Positions 1 to 8,186 are shown, counted from the stretch's first letter. The stretch: 64,000 bases of DNA from Thermosporothrix hazakensis (GCF_003253565.1 NZ_QKUF01000006.1:124001-188000), one strand, 5' to 3'. Numbers and translations: made by a program. The notes: generated from the sequence alone by a model not told the origin.

Positions 1-14
1 CATCAAGGGAGACA

Positions 15-43
15 TTGCGTTTGCTATCCGGACAGGCTATACT
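15..43 (+). promoter_or_regulatory. Putative sigma-A-type promoter of the Rrf2 gene
   Basis: TTGCGT (15-20) and TATACT (38-43) are separated by 17 bp, followed by an untranslated leader of about 45 bases and an AGGAAGG ribosome site before the ATG at 94. Seen directly; activity is inferred. Confidence 0.5.
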
Positions 44-93
44 GATCCTGGATACCTGTTGTCCTGAATAGATCTGACAGAGGAAGGAACGCA

Positions 94-609
94 ATGAGAC
101 TGAGTGAAGGGGTTGAATGGGGCATTCATTGTACTATATCGCTTGCTGGCTTGCCGGAAGGCGCCACCTTACCGACAAAGGCCCTTGCAGAGAACTATGG
201 GCTTTCAGAGACGTACCTTGCCAAGCATCTACAGGCGTTAGCGAATGCAAAAATACTGGAATCGGTCCCCGGGCCGAAGGGTGGCTATCGGCTGGCACGG
301 CCTGCTGAGCAAATCACGTTGCTGGATATTGTCGAGGCGATCGAGGGGCGCGAACGAGTGTTTCGCTGTACCGAGATTCGCCAGCGTGTGCCTGTGCAGT
401 TGCCTGATTCGCTCTATCGGATGCCCTGTGAGGTGCATGTGGCGATGTTGCGAGCTGACAGGGCCTGGCGAGAAGCGCTGCGCTCTCAGACGGTTGCTGA
501 AATAATCGCTAACTATAAACAGAGGGTTGCTGCACAGCTACGGCAACCAGGCGAGCAATGGATTGCTGAACGGATACGACATGCTCCTGAGAAAAAGGAG
601 CGCTCATAG
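94..609 (+). CDS. Rrf2 family transcriptional regulator
   Basis: A 171-residue winged-helix DNA-binding regulator of the Rrf2/IscR/NsrR family. The N-terminal 80 residues carry the family's helix-turn-helix (SETYLAKHLQAL) and the wing motif GPKGGYRLAR, followed by LLDIVEAIEG, which is diagnostic. Fe-S-sensing members use three closely spaced cysteines after this point; here I see only C92 and C112 (plus C13 in the first helix), so the IscR-type cluster site is incomplete and ligand sensing may be altered or absent. The ATG at 94 has a good AGGAAGG site. It lies 24 bp upstream of the beta-helix gene in the same direction, so the two may be cotranscribed. The family call is secure; the signal sensed is unknown. 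Confidence 0.9.
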   Translation: MRLSEGVEWGIHCTISLAGLPEGATLPTKALAENYGLSETYLAKHLQALANAKILESVPGPKGGYRLARPAEQITLLDIVEAIEGRERVFRCTEIRQRVPVQLPDSLYRMPCEVHVAMLRADRAWREALRSQTVAEIIANYKQRVAAQLRQPGEQWIAERIRHAPEKKERS

Positions 610-633
610 CCGCTTTCAAGAAAGGGCAGGGAT

Positions 634-2193
634 GTGATTGTATCTTCAAATGGCTTTGCAAATGGATTTGAGGGTGATCGTGACTCCTCATTGGTAAGCC
701 TGAAAAATGGGAAATTGCAGTATAGGATGTATGCCAATGAGGGCGAGAGCGAGGCTATCCATACTATTCCCGATTTTTCCTACTGCGGCTATAGAGGCGG
801 CGGCGTACGGCTTCCTCAGCTCCCGGTCCGGCAGGTGCTTACCCCGGTGCCTGGTGACAATCGAGCACGCATTCAGCAGGCTATTGATGCGGTTTCGAGC
901 TTGCCTGCCGATAACGATGGCTTCCGCGGTGCTGTGCTCTTGAAAGCAGGAACGTATACTGTAGATGGGCCGCTTTTTTTGCGAACTGGCGGTGTAGTGC
1001 TGCGTGGCGAGGGGCAGGGGCCCACCGGTACAGTTTTAATCGATACGTTGAGGGAGCAGCATGACTTTATTCAGGTAGGCGTGCTGAAGAAGAAGAAACC
1101 CTGGAAGCCGCTTAAGGAGACGCGTCAGCCAATCACTTCGCCTGTGGTCCCGACTGGTGCTCGGCGCTTTGCGGTGACCTCAACGGAAGGTCTGAAGCGG
1201 GGTGACAGGATTATTGTGCAGCGTACACCCGATGAGGCCTGGATTACCGCTCTTGATATGGCACAATATGGCTGGAAAGCGGACATCTATAAAGTCGGGT
1301 ATGAACGCGTCATTACCGATATCGCAGAAAATACACTTTTGATCGATGCACCGCTTGTGCAAGCTATCGTGCACAGATATGGTGGCGGGATGATCTTCAA
1401 GTACACTGTGGAGCGTATCAGTGAGGTGGGAGTGGAACATCTACGCCTTGAATCGGTTTATGGGAGTGAGACTGATGAGGAACATGGCTGGCAGGCGATT
1501 TCGATGAATTGTGTAGAGAACGGATGGGTTTCGGGTGTCACGGCGCGTCACTTTGGCTTTGCGGCGGTCGGCCTGAATACGTCGGTGCAGCAGGTAACCG
1601 TGCAGGATTGCGCCTACCTTGAGGGAAAATCGAAGATTCGCGGCGGGCGGCGCTACTCTTTTTTCATCGATTCAACAAGTAGTCGTAATCTCTTTCAGCG
1701 TTGCTATGCATCCAGTGGGCGGCATGATTTTGTAACTGGCTCGAAAGTTCCCGGGCCCAATGCCTTCGTTGATTCTTTCGCGGAGCAAGCGCACAATGAT
1801 ACAGGGCCCCATCATCGCTATGCAACGGGGATTCTGTTTGATAACGTCAGCGCGCCTCTGATGCGCGTCTGGAACCGAAAAGCGATGGGGTCGGGGCATG
1901 GGTGGGCGGGCGCACAGGTGCTTTTCTGGAACTGTCATGCCGAGCAAGAGATGTGCGTTGATAGCCCACCGGGAGCGCGTAACTGGGCAATTGGCTGTAC
2001 AGTGGGGAAAAGGAGTGGAGCGGGATATTGGGAACGTATGGGGCAGAAAGTGAGCCCGCGCAGTCTCTATTATCAGCAATTGCAGGAGCGACTGGGAGCG
2101 GCGGCACTGGATAATGTAATGCTTCCTCAACAGAAACGAGGCTCTATCTGGGAATTACTACAGGTCTGGGCCGGCAATGGCTTGCTCTCCTGA
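634..2193 (+). CDS. Right-handed beta-helix (pectate-lyase-like) protein
   Basis: A 519-residue protein with the sequence pattern of the pectate-lyase superfamily. An N-terminal segment with GYRGGGVRLPQLPV leads into a helix-capping region where the Ala/Ile/Gln-rich segment around residue 75 precedes GAVLLKAGTYTVDGPLFL, the classic first coil of glycan-active beta-helices, then repeated short beta coils through about residue 430. Such proteins bind or cleave polysaccharides. There is no N-terminal hydrophobic signal peptide, unusual for a secreted polysaccharide-active enzyme. The start is a GTG at 634 behind AAAGGGCAGG; no ATG with a better site is visible. The substrate cannot be read from sequence, and catalytic residues were not assigned. 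Confidence 0.75.
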   Translation: MIVSSNGFANGFEGDRDSSLVSLKNGKLQYRMYANEGESEAIHTIPDFSYCGYRGGGVRLPQLPVRQVLTPVPGDNRARIQQAIDAVSSLPADNDGFRGAVLLKAGTYTVDGPLFLRTGGVVLRGEGQGPTGTVLIDTLREQHDFIQVGVLKKKKPWKPLKETRQPITSPVVPTGARRFAVTSTEGLKRGDRIIVQRTPDEAWITALDMAQYGWKADIYKVGYERVITDIAENTLLIDAPLVQAIVHRYGGGMIFKYTVERISEVGVEHLRLESVYGSETDEEHGWQAISMNCVENGWVSGVTARHFGFAAVGLNTSVQQVTVQDCAYLEGKSKIRGGRRYSFFIDSTSSRNLFQRCYASSGRHDFVTGSKVPGPNAFVDSFAEQAHNDTGPHHRYATGILFDNVSAPLMRVWNRKAMGSGHGWAGAQVLFWNCHAEQEMCVDSPPGARNWAIGCTVGKRSGAGYWERMGQKVSPRSLYYQQLQERLGAAALDNVMLPQQKRGSIWELLQVWAGNGLLS

Positions 2194-2274
2194 GTGGACG
2201 CAGCGGCTGCTATCTTATGCCTCTTCATCTGCGTCTCTCTTGACATAGGAGCGCTCTGGATACCCCAATATGTC

Positions 2275-2317
2275 TGTTCCCTTGACAGGAACACGGGAAC
2301 ATCTTTATACTGTTCCC
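2275..2317 (+). promoter_or_regulatory. Promoter with nested TGTTCCC/GGGAACA operators
   Basis: A near-consensus promoter, TTGACA (2282-2287), 18 bp, TATACT (2306-2311), is interleaved with four half-sites. TGTTCC (2275-2280) and GGAACA (2288-2293) form one inverted repeat around the -35 box. GGGAACA (2295-2301) and TGTTCCC (2311-2317) form a second around the -10 box. The arrangement is that of a repressor binding both core elements. The binding protein is unknown; autoregulation by the downstream recombinase or a LexA-like SOS repressor are both possible. Confidence 0.7.
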
Positions 2318-2346
2318 AGATGCTATAAAGAGGAGGAGCGCGTGCT

Positions 2347-4134
2347 ATGGCGAAGGTCTTAGGTTGGGTACTTCGGCGCTGGCAAGAGGAGCTTGAACCG
2401 GTGATCCGACCGGCTACAGTCGCTCAAGAGGCCGAATTGCAGGAACTCTGGGAGCGTGAACTGAACTGGTGGAAGCAAGGGCGCGGGTTGGAAGGCGATT
2501 CCTTGCGCAAACCGATCACACAGGTACGGAACCTGATTCGAGATTTACCGGTAACAGAAGAAAATAGTTGGTTTAACCCGCGTACGAAGGAGCGTGAGCA
2601 TATCGCGCTGAAGGTGTTTAACCTGTCTGAGGGTGAATGGGTACGCCTGAACGATCGCAGTCGTGGGGTAGCTGAAACGCGGTTGGAACATCAACAATTG
2701 CTGCAAGATCCTGATACGATCGTGCAGCGTGCGCTTGCATTATTGCTATCGGATGAATGGCCTGATCTGGTGGTCGGAATCGCGGTTTGCACAGGGCGGC
2801 GACTTGCGGAGATCATGAAGACGGGCCGTTTCGCCGTGAAGGAGCCATATACGGCCTGGTTTTCGGGGCAGGTCAAGGGGCGCACGCGCTTTGATGAGCG
2901 GTATGAGATCCCGACGCTGGCTCGCGCTTTTCTGGTCGTAGACGCGGTCGAGAAGCTTCGTTCTCTGGTTGATTGCTCTGAACTGGAAGTGGAGCAGGTC
3001 AGCCAGCGCTACGGGCGAGCAGTCAATGAGGCGGTCGATCAGCACTATGGCGATCTCATTCCGGTGCGCGTGACCCGGGAGAAATTGACCGTTCACGCCC
3101 TACGCGCTGTGTATGCGCAAATTGCTACCTTCTGGTATGCACCACCTACTGTTGCTTCTATTACGTATATGGCACAAATTCAGGGACACCGTTTTGTGCT
3201 GGAACCAGAGGCTGAGTTAGAGGGTGAGCCCGCTGGAGAGGTCGAGCAGGTGCGGCGCAATTATGCCAGCCATGCCCATTATGCCGATTATAAGATTGCG
3301 GACCGCAACGGGAATATTGATGGAAGGCAGGGCGTCAAGCTTGACCAGCCGGGCGTGACGGTGCTCGATGTCTTTCGCAAAGAGGCCGGAATTGAGGAGC
3401 CGCAGAAGCCGTCGCGGCGGAAGCGCAAGAAAGCGTCCGAGAACAAGACCGGCTATTCGTCGCTCAAGCCGCGCGTTGCTACACGTGATTGGGTCGACGA
3501 AATTCGTACAGAGCTTCAGAATCGCCTGGGACATGAGGTGAGCGATGATGAGGTGTTGCGTCATCTGCTGGTTGCCTATGTGCAGGGGCGTACTGCTGTG
3601 GAGACGGCTGCACCGCCGACCTCTATTGCGCTTGACACGCTTGACGTCCCGGCTCAGACGCGTGAGCTATTACGTGAGGGAATCGCGCTCTCGGGAGCTG
3701 CTGATGTGCTGTCGTTTCTGGTGGCGGCAGGCGAGCGAGAGGCGCGGCAGTTGAAAGGGCAGGCGCGGCGGCACGATCAGGAACGCTATGCGGCCATGCC
3801 AACCTCTCAGTTGATTGGTATGAAGGTCGTGGAGGCGGCGAATGAGCGCTTTCGCCGTGCCGTCTGGACGCTTATGCGCTGGAATGAGCAACACCGCCCG
3901 CTTGAGCGCTGGTATATCACCACGCTGTCCATACAGAAGCTGGTCGGTGGGCGTAAAGACGCGATTAAAACCTATCTCGACGCGCATCGGGAGGAGATTG
4001 AGGCGCATCATCGCGAACTCGATATTCGGCCCTCTTACAATCGAAAACCTGAGGCGATTCAAGATATGATTCAGGTTCCGGAGGAAGCGGAGGCGTTCCC
4101 GTGGGGTCATGCACCTGCCGAGAGTGCTGATTAG
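2347..4134 (+). CDS. Telomere resolvase (protelomerase)-like tyrosine recombinase
   Basis: A 595-residue protein that I recognise as a member of the ResT/TelK/TelA telomere-resolvase branch of the tyrosine recombinases, enzymes that cut a palindromic junction and reseal it as two covalently closed hairpin ends. Residues 1-115 are helical and resemble the core-binding part. The catalytic fold spans about 120-330: TGRR (R151/R152) in a family-typical segment followed by EIMKTGRF, the beta-hairpin lysine in FSGQVKGR (K177, spaced like Arg-Lys in TelK), HALR (R253) followed by AVYAQIATFWY, GHR (H281), and Tyr candidates Y306, Y312 and Y315 in the His-rich stretch NYASHAHYADY. A basic linker (PSRRKRKK, about 355-362) leads to a C-terminal domain (377-595), probably DNA-binding. 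Translation starts at the ATG behind AGAGGAGGAG. The nucleophile is not assigned with certainty. No phage genes surround it. Confidence 0.75.
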   Translation: MAKVLGWVLRRWQEELEPVIRPATVAQEAELQELWERELNWWKQGRGLEGDSLRKPITQVRNLIRDLPVTEENSWFNPRTKEREHIALKVFNLSEGEWVRLNDRSRGVAETRLEHQQLLQDPDTIVQRALALLLSDEWPDLVVGIAVCTGRRLAEIMKTGRFAVKEPYTAWFSGQVKGRTRFDERYEIPTLARAFLVVDAVEKLRSLVDCSELEVEQVSQRYGRAVNEAVDQHYGDLIPVRVTREKLTVHALRAVYAQIATFWYAPPTVASITYMAQIQGHRFVLEPEAELEGEPAGEVEQVRRNYASHAHYADYKIADRNGNIDGRQGVKLDQPGVTVLDVFRKEAGIEEPQKPSRRKRKKASENKTGYSSLKPRVATRDWVDEIRTELQNRLGHEVSDDEVLRHLLVAYVQGRTAVETAAPPTSIALDTLDVPAQTRELLREGIALSGAADVLSFLVAAGEREARQLKGQARRHDQERYAAMPTSQLIGMKVVEAANERFRRAVWTLMRWNEQHRPLERWYITTLSIQKLVGGRKDAIKTYLDAHREEIEAHHRELDIRPSYNRKPEAIQDMIQVPEEAEAFPWGHAPAESAD

Positions 4135-4146
4135 GTTCTAGCGTAC

Positions 4147-4558
4147 ATGCGCAGATTTCATGTTCGACATGGAGAACAGATATGCGCCGCGAAGCACTAT
4201 AAACTGATGGGGCTGGATGGTCAAATCTCTGAAAGCTCGATGCCGGGCGGATATACAGATGAGAAGCTCGGCATCTATGGACGCCTGGATTGCCTGGCGC
4301 GTTGCGATACGTCACACGAGGACAGTATGTCGAGCACAGGGTCTTTTCGCCAGCGAAGAGGTTGCGATTGAGGCCGGCTTTCGACCCTGTGGCGTTTGTA
4401 TGAAAGAGCGCTATCAGCTCTGGATGCAGGCGGTAAGCCGCACGAAGGACGGAAAGGAGCAATGCAAAATCTACCGCGAGCTGCTTGCACGCTACCTTGA
4501 AGCGATCCCGCGGGTTGCGCTCTGGTTTCGCGAAAACGAAGTGCTGTATCAGGGTTGA
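4147..4558 (+). pseudogene. Ada-type metal-binding domain protein, two frameshifts
   Basis: The pieces of a small Ada-like zinc-domain protein lie in three successive frames. The first frame (ATG 4147) gives RRFHVRHGEQICAAKHYKLM and later KLGIYGRLDC; the third frame gives ALRYVTRGQYVEHRVF; the second frame gives ASEEVAIEAGFRPCGVCMKERY and runs to the stop at 4558. Adding one C in the CC run at 4293-4294 and one T in the TTTT run at 4344-4347 restores a continuous protein of about 137 residues reading through LDCPGALRY and VFFASEEVA. The FRPCGVC motif and the upstream cysteines match the four-Cys zinc site of the N-terminal domain of Ada DNA-repair proteins; stand-alone versions are known but their role is unclear. 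Either a genuine pseudogene or two indel errors. Its end overlaps the convergent citrate-synthase-like gene by 10 bp. Confidence 0.8.
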
Positions 4559-5796
4559 ATTCCGATATAACGGGCACGTGGCCTGATTTCTTGCTTGCTC
4601 TGGTATTGCTCCAGCGCGTGCCCGATAATGCCCACACTTCGGGCCAGCGTGAACAGCCCTGAGATCTGCTCGTCTTCAAGCCCGAGCACCATGCCGAGCA
4701 CTGCATAGGCAAGGTCCATGTGGGGATGCAGACCAAGCTGGCGCTCTACCTCCTCGATAAGTGTCCATGCAAGCTTGATGACGGGCTCAGCCGGATAGGC
4801 CTCTCGCAGCATCTGAAGCAGCTTGATCGGTCGTGTGTCGCCAACAGGGAAGAGGCGATGCTGAAAGCCCGGGAGCCGCTCGCCCTGTTTCAGATAGGCC
4901 TCAAGTACCGTGAGAGGGCCTCGGGCGCGTTGTGGTGCGCAGACCTCGCGTAAGAACTGAAGTGCCCGTAGATAGCGCCCACCCCCATTGATACCGTGAA
5001 ACGCCGCCAGTGCAGCCTGCATAACCGCATACAGTGGTGCATTGGTTGAGCTGACACAGCGGGCCGTGAATGCCGGGACGGTCAGTTCGTTGTCGGCGTT
5101 GAGAATCAGTGCTGCATTGAACAAACGAGCAGCCTCTTGATGATCCGGTGCCCAGGCCTGTTGAAGTGTTTCGGCAATGCTTGCTTGTAAGCTGTTGATC
5201 CGGGAGAGACAGGCCGTGAACAACCAGAGAAAACGCGTCCCTGTCTCGATGATTGCTTCAGGCCGCATATTATATGCTGCGAGATCCCCGGCGGCCAGAC
5301 GGGGCAGTGCAGCCTGAAATTGCTCAAGCAGGGGCAGATCGCAGAGGAACTCGCTGGTATAGAAGCGCCTGAGGAGCTGTAGCATCTCTTCCCCTGGTTT
5401 CTGCTTTTGAAAAAGATCTTGCGCTGTATACCCCTCTTGCTCTTGAAACCCCCAGAGAAGCGCTGCCACCTGTTCGATGGTATGAGTTTCGGCCAGCGAA
5501 ATGGCGTCCTGCCCACGATAATACACATGATCATCTTTGATGAGCGTCAACGCCGAATCGAGGACGGGATCACCCCATTGTAATGCCTGGCTTGCTGCTT
5601 TTTCAGGGTTACGACGCAGCTCCTTGCGCTCTTTGAGCCGGTAAATATCTTCCGCAAGATAGGCCCGCGACTGCCGTGAGCCGCCTGATGCCTCTGAGCG
5701 AATTTGTCCCCGACTCACATATGCATACAACGTCTTGAGATTGACCCCTAGCTCTGCTGCCGCTTCTCGTGCGCTCAGATATCGTTTGGTGCTCAT
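4549..5796 (-). CDS. Citrate synthase family protein with N-terminal HTH
   Basis: A 415-residue fusion. Residues 1-55 form an excisionase/MerR-type helix-turn-helix (YLSAREAAAELGVNLKTLYAYV). The rest follows the citrate synthase fold: DSALTLIKDDHVYYRGQDA near residue 80, AFHGINGGGRYLRA at the position of the catalytic His loop, GFQHRLFPVGDTRP at the second His/Asp region, and a C-terminal ARSVGIIGHALEQ followed by RPRARYIG, matching the usual carboxyl end. Citrate synthases condense acetyl-CoA or propionyl-CoA with oxaloacetate; this HTH-bearing group may instead be an acyl-CoA-responsive regulator or a specialised (2-methyl)citrate synthase. I start at the ATG at 5796, which has a perfect AAAGGAG site. 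It is divergent from the MFS gene and shares its palindrome-rich intergenic region. Confidence 0.85.
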   Translation of the reverse strand: MSTKRYLSAREAAAELGVNLKTLYAYVSRGQIRSEASGGSRQSRAYLAEDIYRLKERKELRRNPEKAASQALQWGDPVLDSALTLIKDDHVYYRGQDAISLAETHTIEQVAALLWGFQEQEGYTAQDLFQKQKPGEEMLQLLRRFYTSEFLCDLPLLEQFQAALPRLAAGDLAAYNMRPEAIIETGTRFLWLFTACLSRINSLQASIAETLQQAWAPDHQEAARLFNAALILNADNELTVPAFTARCVSSTNAPLYAVMQAALAAFHGINGGGRYLRALQFLREVCAPQRARGPLTVLEAYLKQGERLPGFQHRLFPVGDTRPIKLLQMLREAYPAEPVIKLAWTLIEEVERQLGLHPHMDLAYAVLGMVLGLEDEQISGLFTLARSVGIIGHALEQYQSKQEIRPRARYIGIQP

Positions 5797-5830
5797 GGTT
5801 CTCACTCCTTTCTTCGGTATCATACACTAT

Positions 5831-5880
5831 GTTGATTGAAAAATCAACCAGTTGACTACTTATTGGTTGTGCCATATACT
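5831..5880 (+). promoter_or_regulatory. Divergent promoter region with two inverted repeats
   Basis: Between the HTH-citrate-synthase gene and the exporter lies GTTGATT-GAAA-AATCAAC (5831-5848), a perfect 7-bp palindrome, followed by CAACCA (5845-5850) and TGGTTG (5864-5869) forming a second inverted repeat. The rightward promoter TTGACT (5852-5857), 17 bp, TATACT (5875-5880) sits inside the second repeat. This suggests a repressor controlling both directions; the HTH domain of the divergent protein is an obvious candidate but this is inference. Confidence 0.6.
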
Positions 5881-5926
5881 TTGAGGCAGGGAAGACGAGA
5901 GGCAGCTATGAAAGGAGTTATGGCCT

Positions 5927-7336
5927 ATGTCTTTACGTCAAGTGGTGGTGATCGTCCTGGGGGTGCTGCTGAACGGCTTAAATTCGTCGATGATAGCAGT
6001 AGCCCTGGTACCGATCAGCGCCACCTATCATGTCAACTCACAGGCGACAGCCTGGCTGGTTTCCGGGCTTTATCTGGCGACCTCGGTAGCGCAACCGACA
6101 ATGGGCCGCCTGGCTGATTTGCTCGGACCAAAACGCGTCTTCTGTTTCGGATTAGTGCTGACGGGTCTTGCAGGCCTGGGTGCCTGGTTTGCTCCTGACC
6201 TCGGTTGGTTGATTGCTGCGCGGGTCGTTCTGGGGATCGGCACCTCTGCCGCGTATCCTTCTGGACTTGCCCTGGTGCGGCGTAACGAGAGGGATGGCGA
6301 GGGTATCAGAACATCTGTTGTTCTGGGCGCCATCACGATTTCAAGCCAGGTTTGCACGGCATTTGGGCCAAGCGTGGGCGGGTTCCTCATCACCTGGTTT
6401 GGCTGGCAGTCAATCTTTCTGGTAAACGTGCCGGTGACGCTGCTCGGGCTGCTCGGGGCGCTGTTCTGGCTTCCGGGCGATCAGCAGGCGATCAGGGGTA
6501 ATCTCAGGAGCGTGCTGAGGAGTCTTGATAGTCTCGGCATCGCTCTTTTTTGTGCCATGATGATCGCGCTGCTGTTCTTTTTGATGCGTCTGAGTAGCGG
6601 CATTGCATGGGGGCCACTGGTGATTGCTTTGCTGGCAGGAGGCCTGCTTTTCTGGCGTGAATGGCGCTGTACGACGCCCTTTATTGACATCCGGATGCTG
6701 GCGTCTCACGGAGGGCTTTTAATGACATACGGGCGCTATATTGCAACCTATCTGGTGTTCTACTCGGTGTTTTATGGGTATTCGCAGTGGCTCGAGCAGG
6801 GGCGAGGGCTGGCACCGGATATGGCGGGACTGGTAATGTTGCCTGTCGCGGCTGTGGGAGCGCTGACCGCCGCCTTGATGACAAAGAAGCTTGTCATCTG
6901 GCGCGGGCTGCTTGGAGGTGCGTTGTTTATGCTGATCGGGACCGGACTGTTGCAGCTTGCCGGGAGCACGGCATCTCTCTGGCTGCTGGCTCTTATAGCT
7001 GCGGTTCTGGGTATCCCAAACGGGCTGAGCAACGTGAGCAATCAGAATGCGCTGTATCTGCAAGCGCCAGCCTCACAGATGGGGGCGGCGGCTGGCCTGC
7101 TCCGCACATCGCAATATGTAGGCGCGATTCTGGCATCGAGCCTGATCAGCATAAATTATCATCAACAGGCTACTGATGCTGGCTTACACCACCTGGGGCT
7201 CTACCTGACAGGAGTCAGTATGCTGGTCTTGATCGTCGTGCTGATTGATCCGAAATTGCGGGCGCTGTCTGATCATCTCGTGAAGAAGGTATCTACGCAG
7301 AAAGGAGAAAAGGAATATGTCCGTTCAACTCGATAG
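5927..7336 (+). CDS. MFS transporter, DHA2 (EmrB/QacA-like) drug exporter
   Basis: A 469-residue, very hydrophobic protein with about 14 predicted membrane spans, the size and layout of the DHA2 drug:H+ antiporter family. The loop 2-3 motif appears as GRLADLLGPKRV, and the motif-C-like GPSVGGFLITWFGWQSIFLVNVP segment follows TM5. It starts with an ATG at 5927 behind GAAAGGAG. Its last 20 bases overlap the isochorismatase-like gene, so the two are certainly cotranscribed and probably act in the same process, for example export and modification of one compound. The substrate is unknown. Confidence 0.88.
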   Translation: MSLRQVVVIVLGVLLNGLNSSMIAVALVPISATYHVNSQATAWLVSGLYLATSVAQPTMGRLADLLGPKRVFCFGLVLTGLAGLGAWFAPDLGWLIAARVVLGIGTSAAYPSGLALVRRNERDGEGIRTSVVLGAITISSQVCTAFGPSVGGFLITWFGWQSIFLVNVPVTLLGLLGALFWLPGDQQAIRGNLRSVLRSLDSLGIALFCAMMIALLFFLMRLSSGIAWGPLVIALLAGGLLFWREWRCTTPFIDIRMLASHGGLLMTYGRYIATYLVFYSVFYGYSQWLEQGRGLAPDMAGLVMLPVAAVGALTAALMTKKLVIWRGLLGGALFMLIGTGLLQLAGSTASLWLLALIAAVLGIPNGLSNVSNQNALYLQAPASQMGAAAGLLRTSQYVGAILASSLISINYHQQATDAGLHHLGLYLTGVSMLVLIVVLIDPKLRALSDHLVKKVSTQKGEKEYVRSTR

Positions 7337-7838
7337 AAAGACGGCTCTTGTTTTGATCGATTTACAGCAGGGCATTGTGCGTTTTCCGACTGTGCCGCAT
7401 CCGGCTGATGGAGTGGTGGAGAACGGAAGACGGCTTGCGGAGGGCTTTCGTGCACGCAATCTTCCAGTTGTCCTTGTGCGTGTGATAACCGGGCAGATCG
7501 GCCCGGAGCAAGCGGAGCTGGTGCTTGAGAAGCATAAAGAGGATATTGTGGTGACAAAACATAGCTGGGGCGCATTCATCAATACGGAATTGGATGCGCA
7601 ATTGCGGGAGCGCGGGGTGACGACGATTGTGCTTGGCGGCATCGCGACGGCTATTGGTGTGGAGTCGACGGCGCGGGAGGCGTACGACCTCGGCTATCAA
7701 CTGATCTTCCCTGAGGATGCAATGACCGATAGAAGCGTTGAAACGCATAAGAACAGCGTACAGAAGATCTTTCCCCGTATGGGGCAGGTTGTGACGACAG
7801 ATGCGGTGCTTGAAGCGTTAAAACAGTTTGATGAGTAA
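7317..7838 (+). CDS. Isochorismatase-family hydrolase lacking the usual Cys
   Basis: A 173-residue protein of the isochorismatase/cysteine-hydrolase superfamily. D15 in LVLIDLQQGI and K81 in VVTKHSWGAF are two of the usual triad positions. The third, normally the nucleophilic Cys before the helix xxCVxxTAR, is Gly here (TAIGVESTAREA, G114). Cys-less members such as true isochorismatases hydrolyse vinyl ethers by acid catalysis, so this is unlikely to be an amidohydrolase such as nicotinamidase. It overlaps the upstream exporter by 20 bp. A terminator follows directly. Family call firm; substrate unknown. Confidence 0.88.
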   Translation: MSVQLDRKTALVLIDLQQGIVRFPTVPHPADGVVENGRRLAEGFRARNLPVVLVRVITGQIGPEQAELVLEKHKEDIVVTKHSWGAFINTELDAQLRERGVTTIVLGGIATAIGVESTAREAYDLGYQLIFPEDAMTDRSVETHKNSVQKIFPRMGQVVTTDAVLEALKQFDE

Positions 7839-7840
7839 GC

Positions 7841-7870
7841 GGGGCTCCGTGGGGGCCCCTTTCTTTTTTT
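7841..7870 (+). terminator. Rho-independent terminator after the exporter operon
   Basis: GGGGC (7841-7845) pairs with GCCCC (7855-7859) and is followed by a T-rich run (7860-7870), three bases after the stop codon. The remaining 316 bp to the next gene hold nothing else I can identify apart from the hairpin listed at 8145. Confidence 0.7.
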
Positions 7871-8144
7871 CTGGCACATCCAGGAATGCGGGCATCCGGG
7901 TCCCCATCTGGCAGGGATGACGCCAGATATTGTCAGAAAAGGAACGCCATTTTGCAAAAAGGATGACATACTCGATTATATGACTCCACTGCCTGAACTG
8001 TAATGCGGCCTGGGAAGCCAGATAGCGTACCATACCAGGGAGATTCTTTGTCCGGTGGGTTGCTCTCGAGCTCTATTACTGAAATAGGGCAGGCTGAATA
8101 AAAAAAGGAGAGGTTTTCTCTATCAGAAGTATGCAGTATTTCAG

Positions 8145-8177
8145 GAGAGAAAGAGCTATGAAGGGGCTCCTTCTCTC
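8145..8177 (-). terminator. Strong hairpin just downstream of the nitrilase gene
   Basis: GAGAGAAAGAGC (8145-8156) pairs with GCTCCTTCTCTC (8166-8177), a 12-bp stem with one mismatch or wobble and an 9-base loop, 9 bp past the nitrilase stop. There is no clear U-tract on the minus strand, so it may be a transcript-stabilising hairpin or a poor terminator. Confidence 0.45.
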
Positions 8178-8186
8178 ACAGAACGA

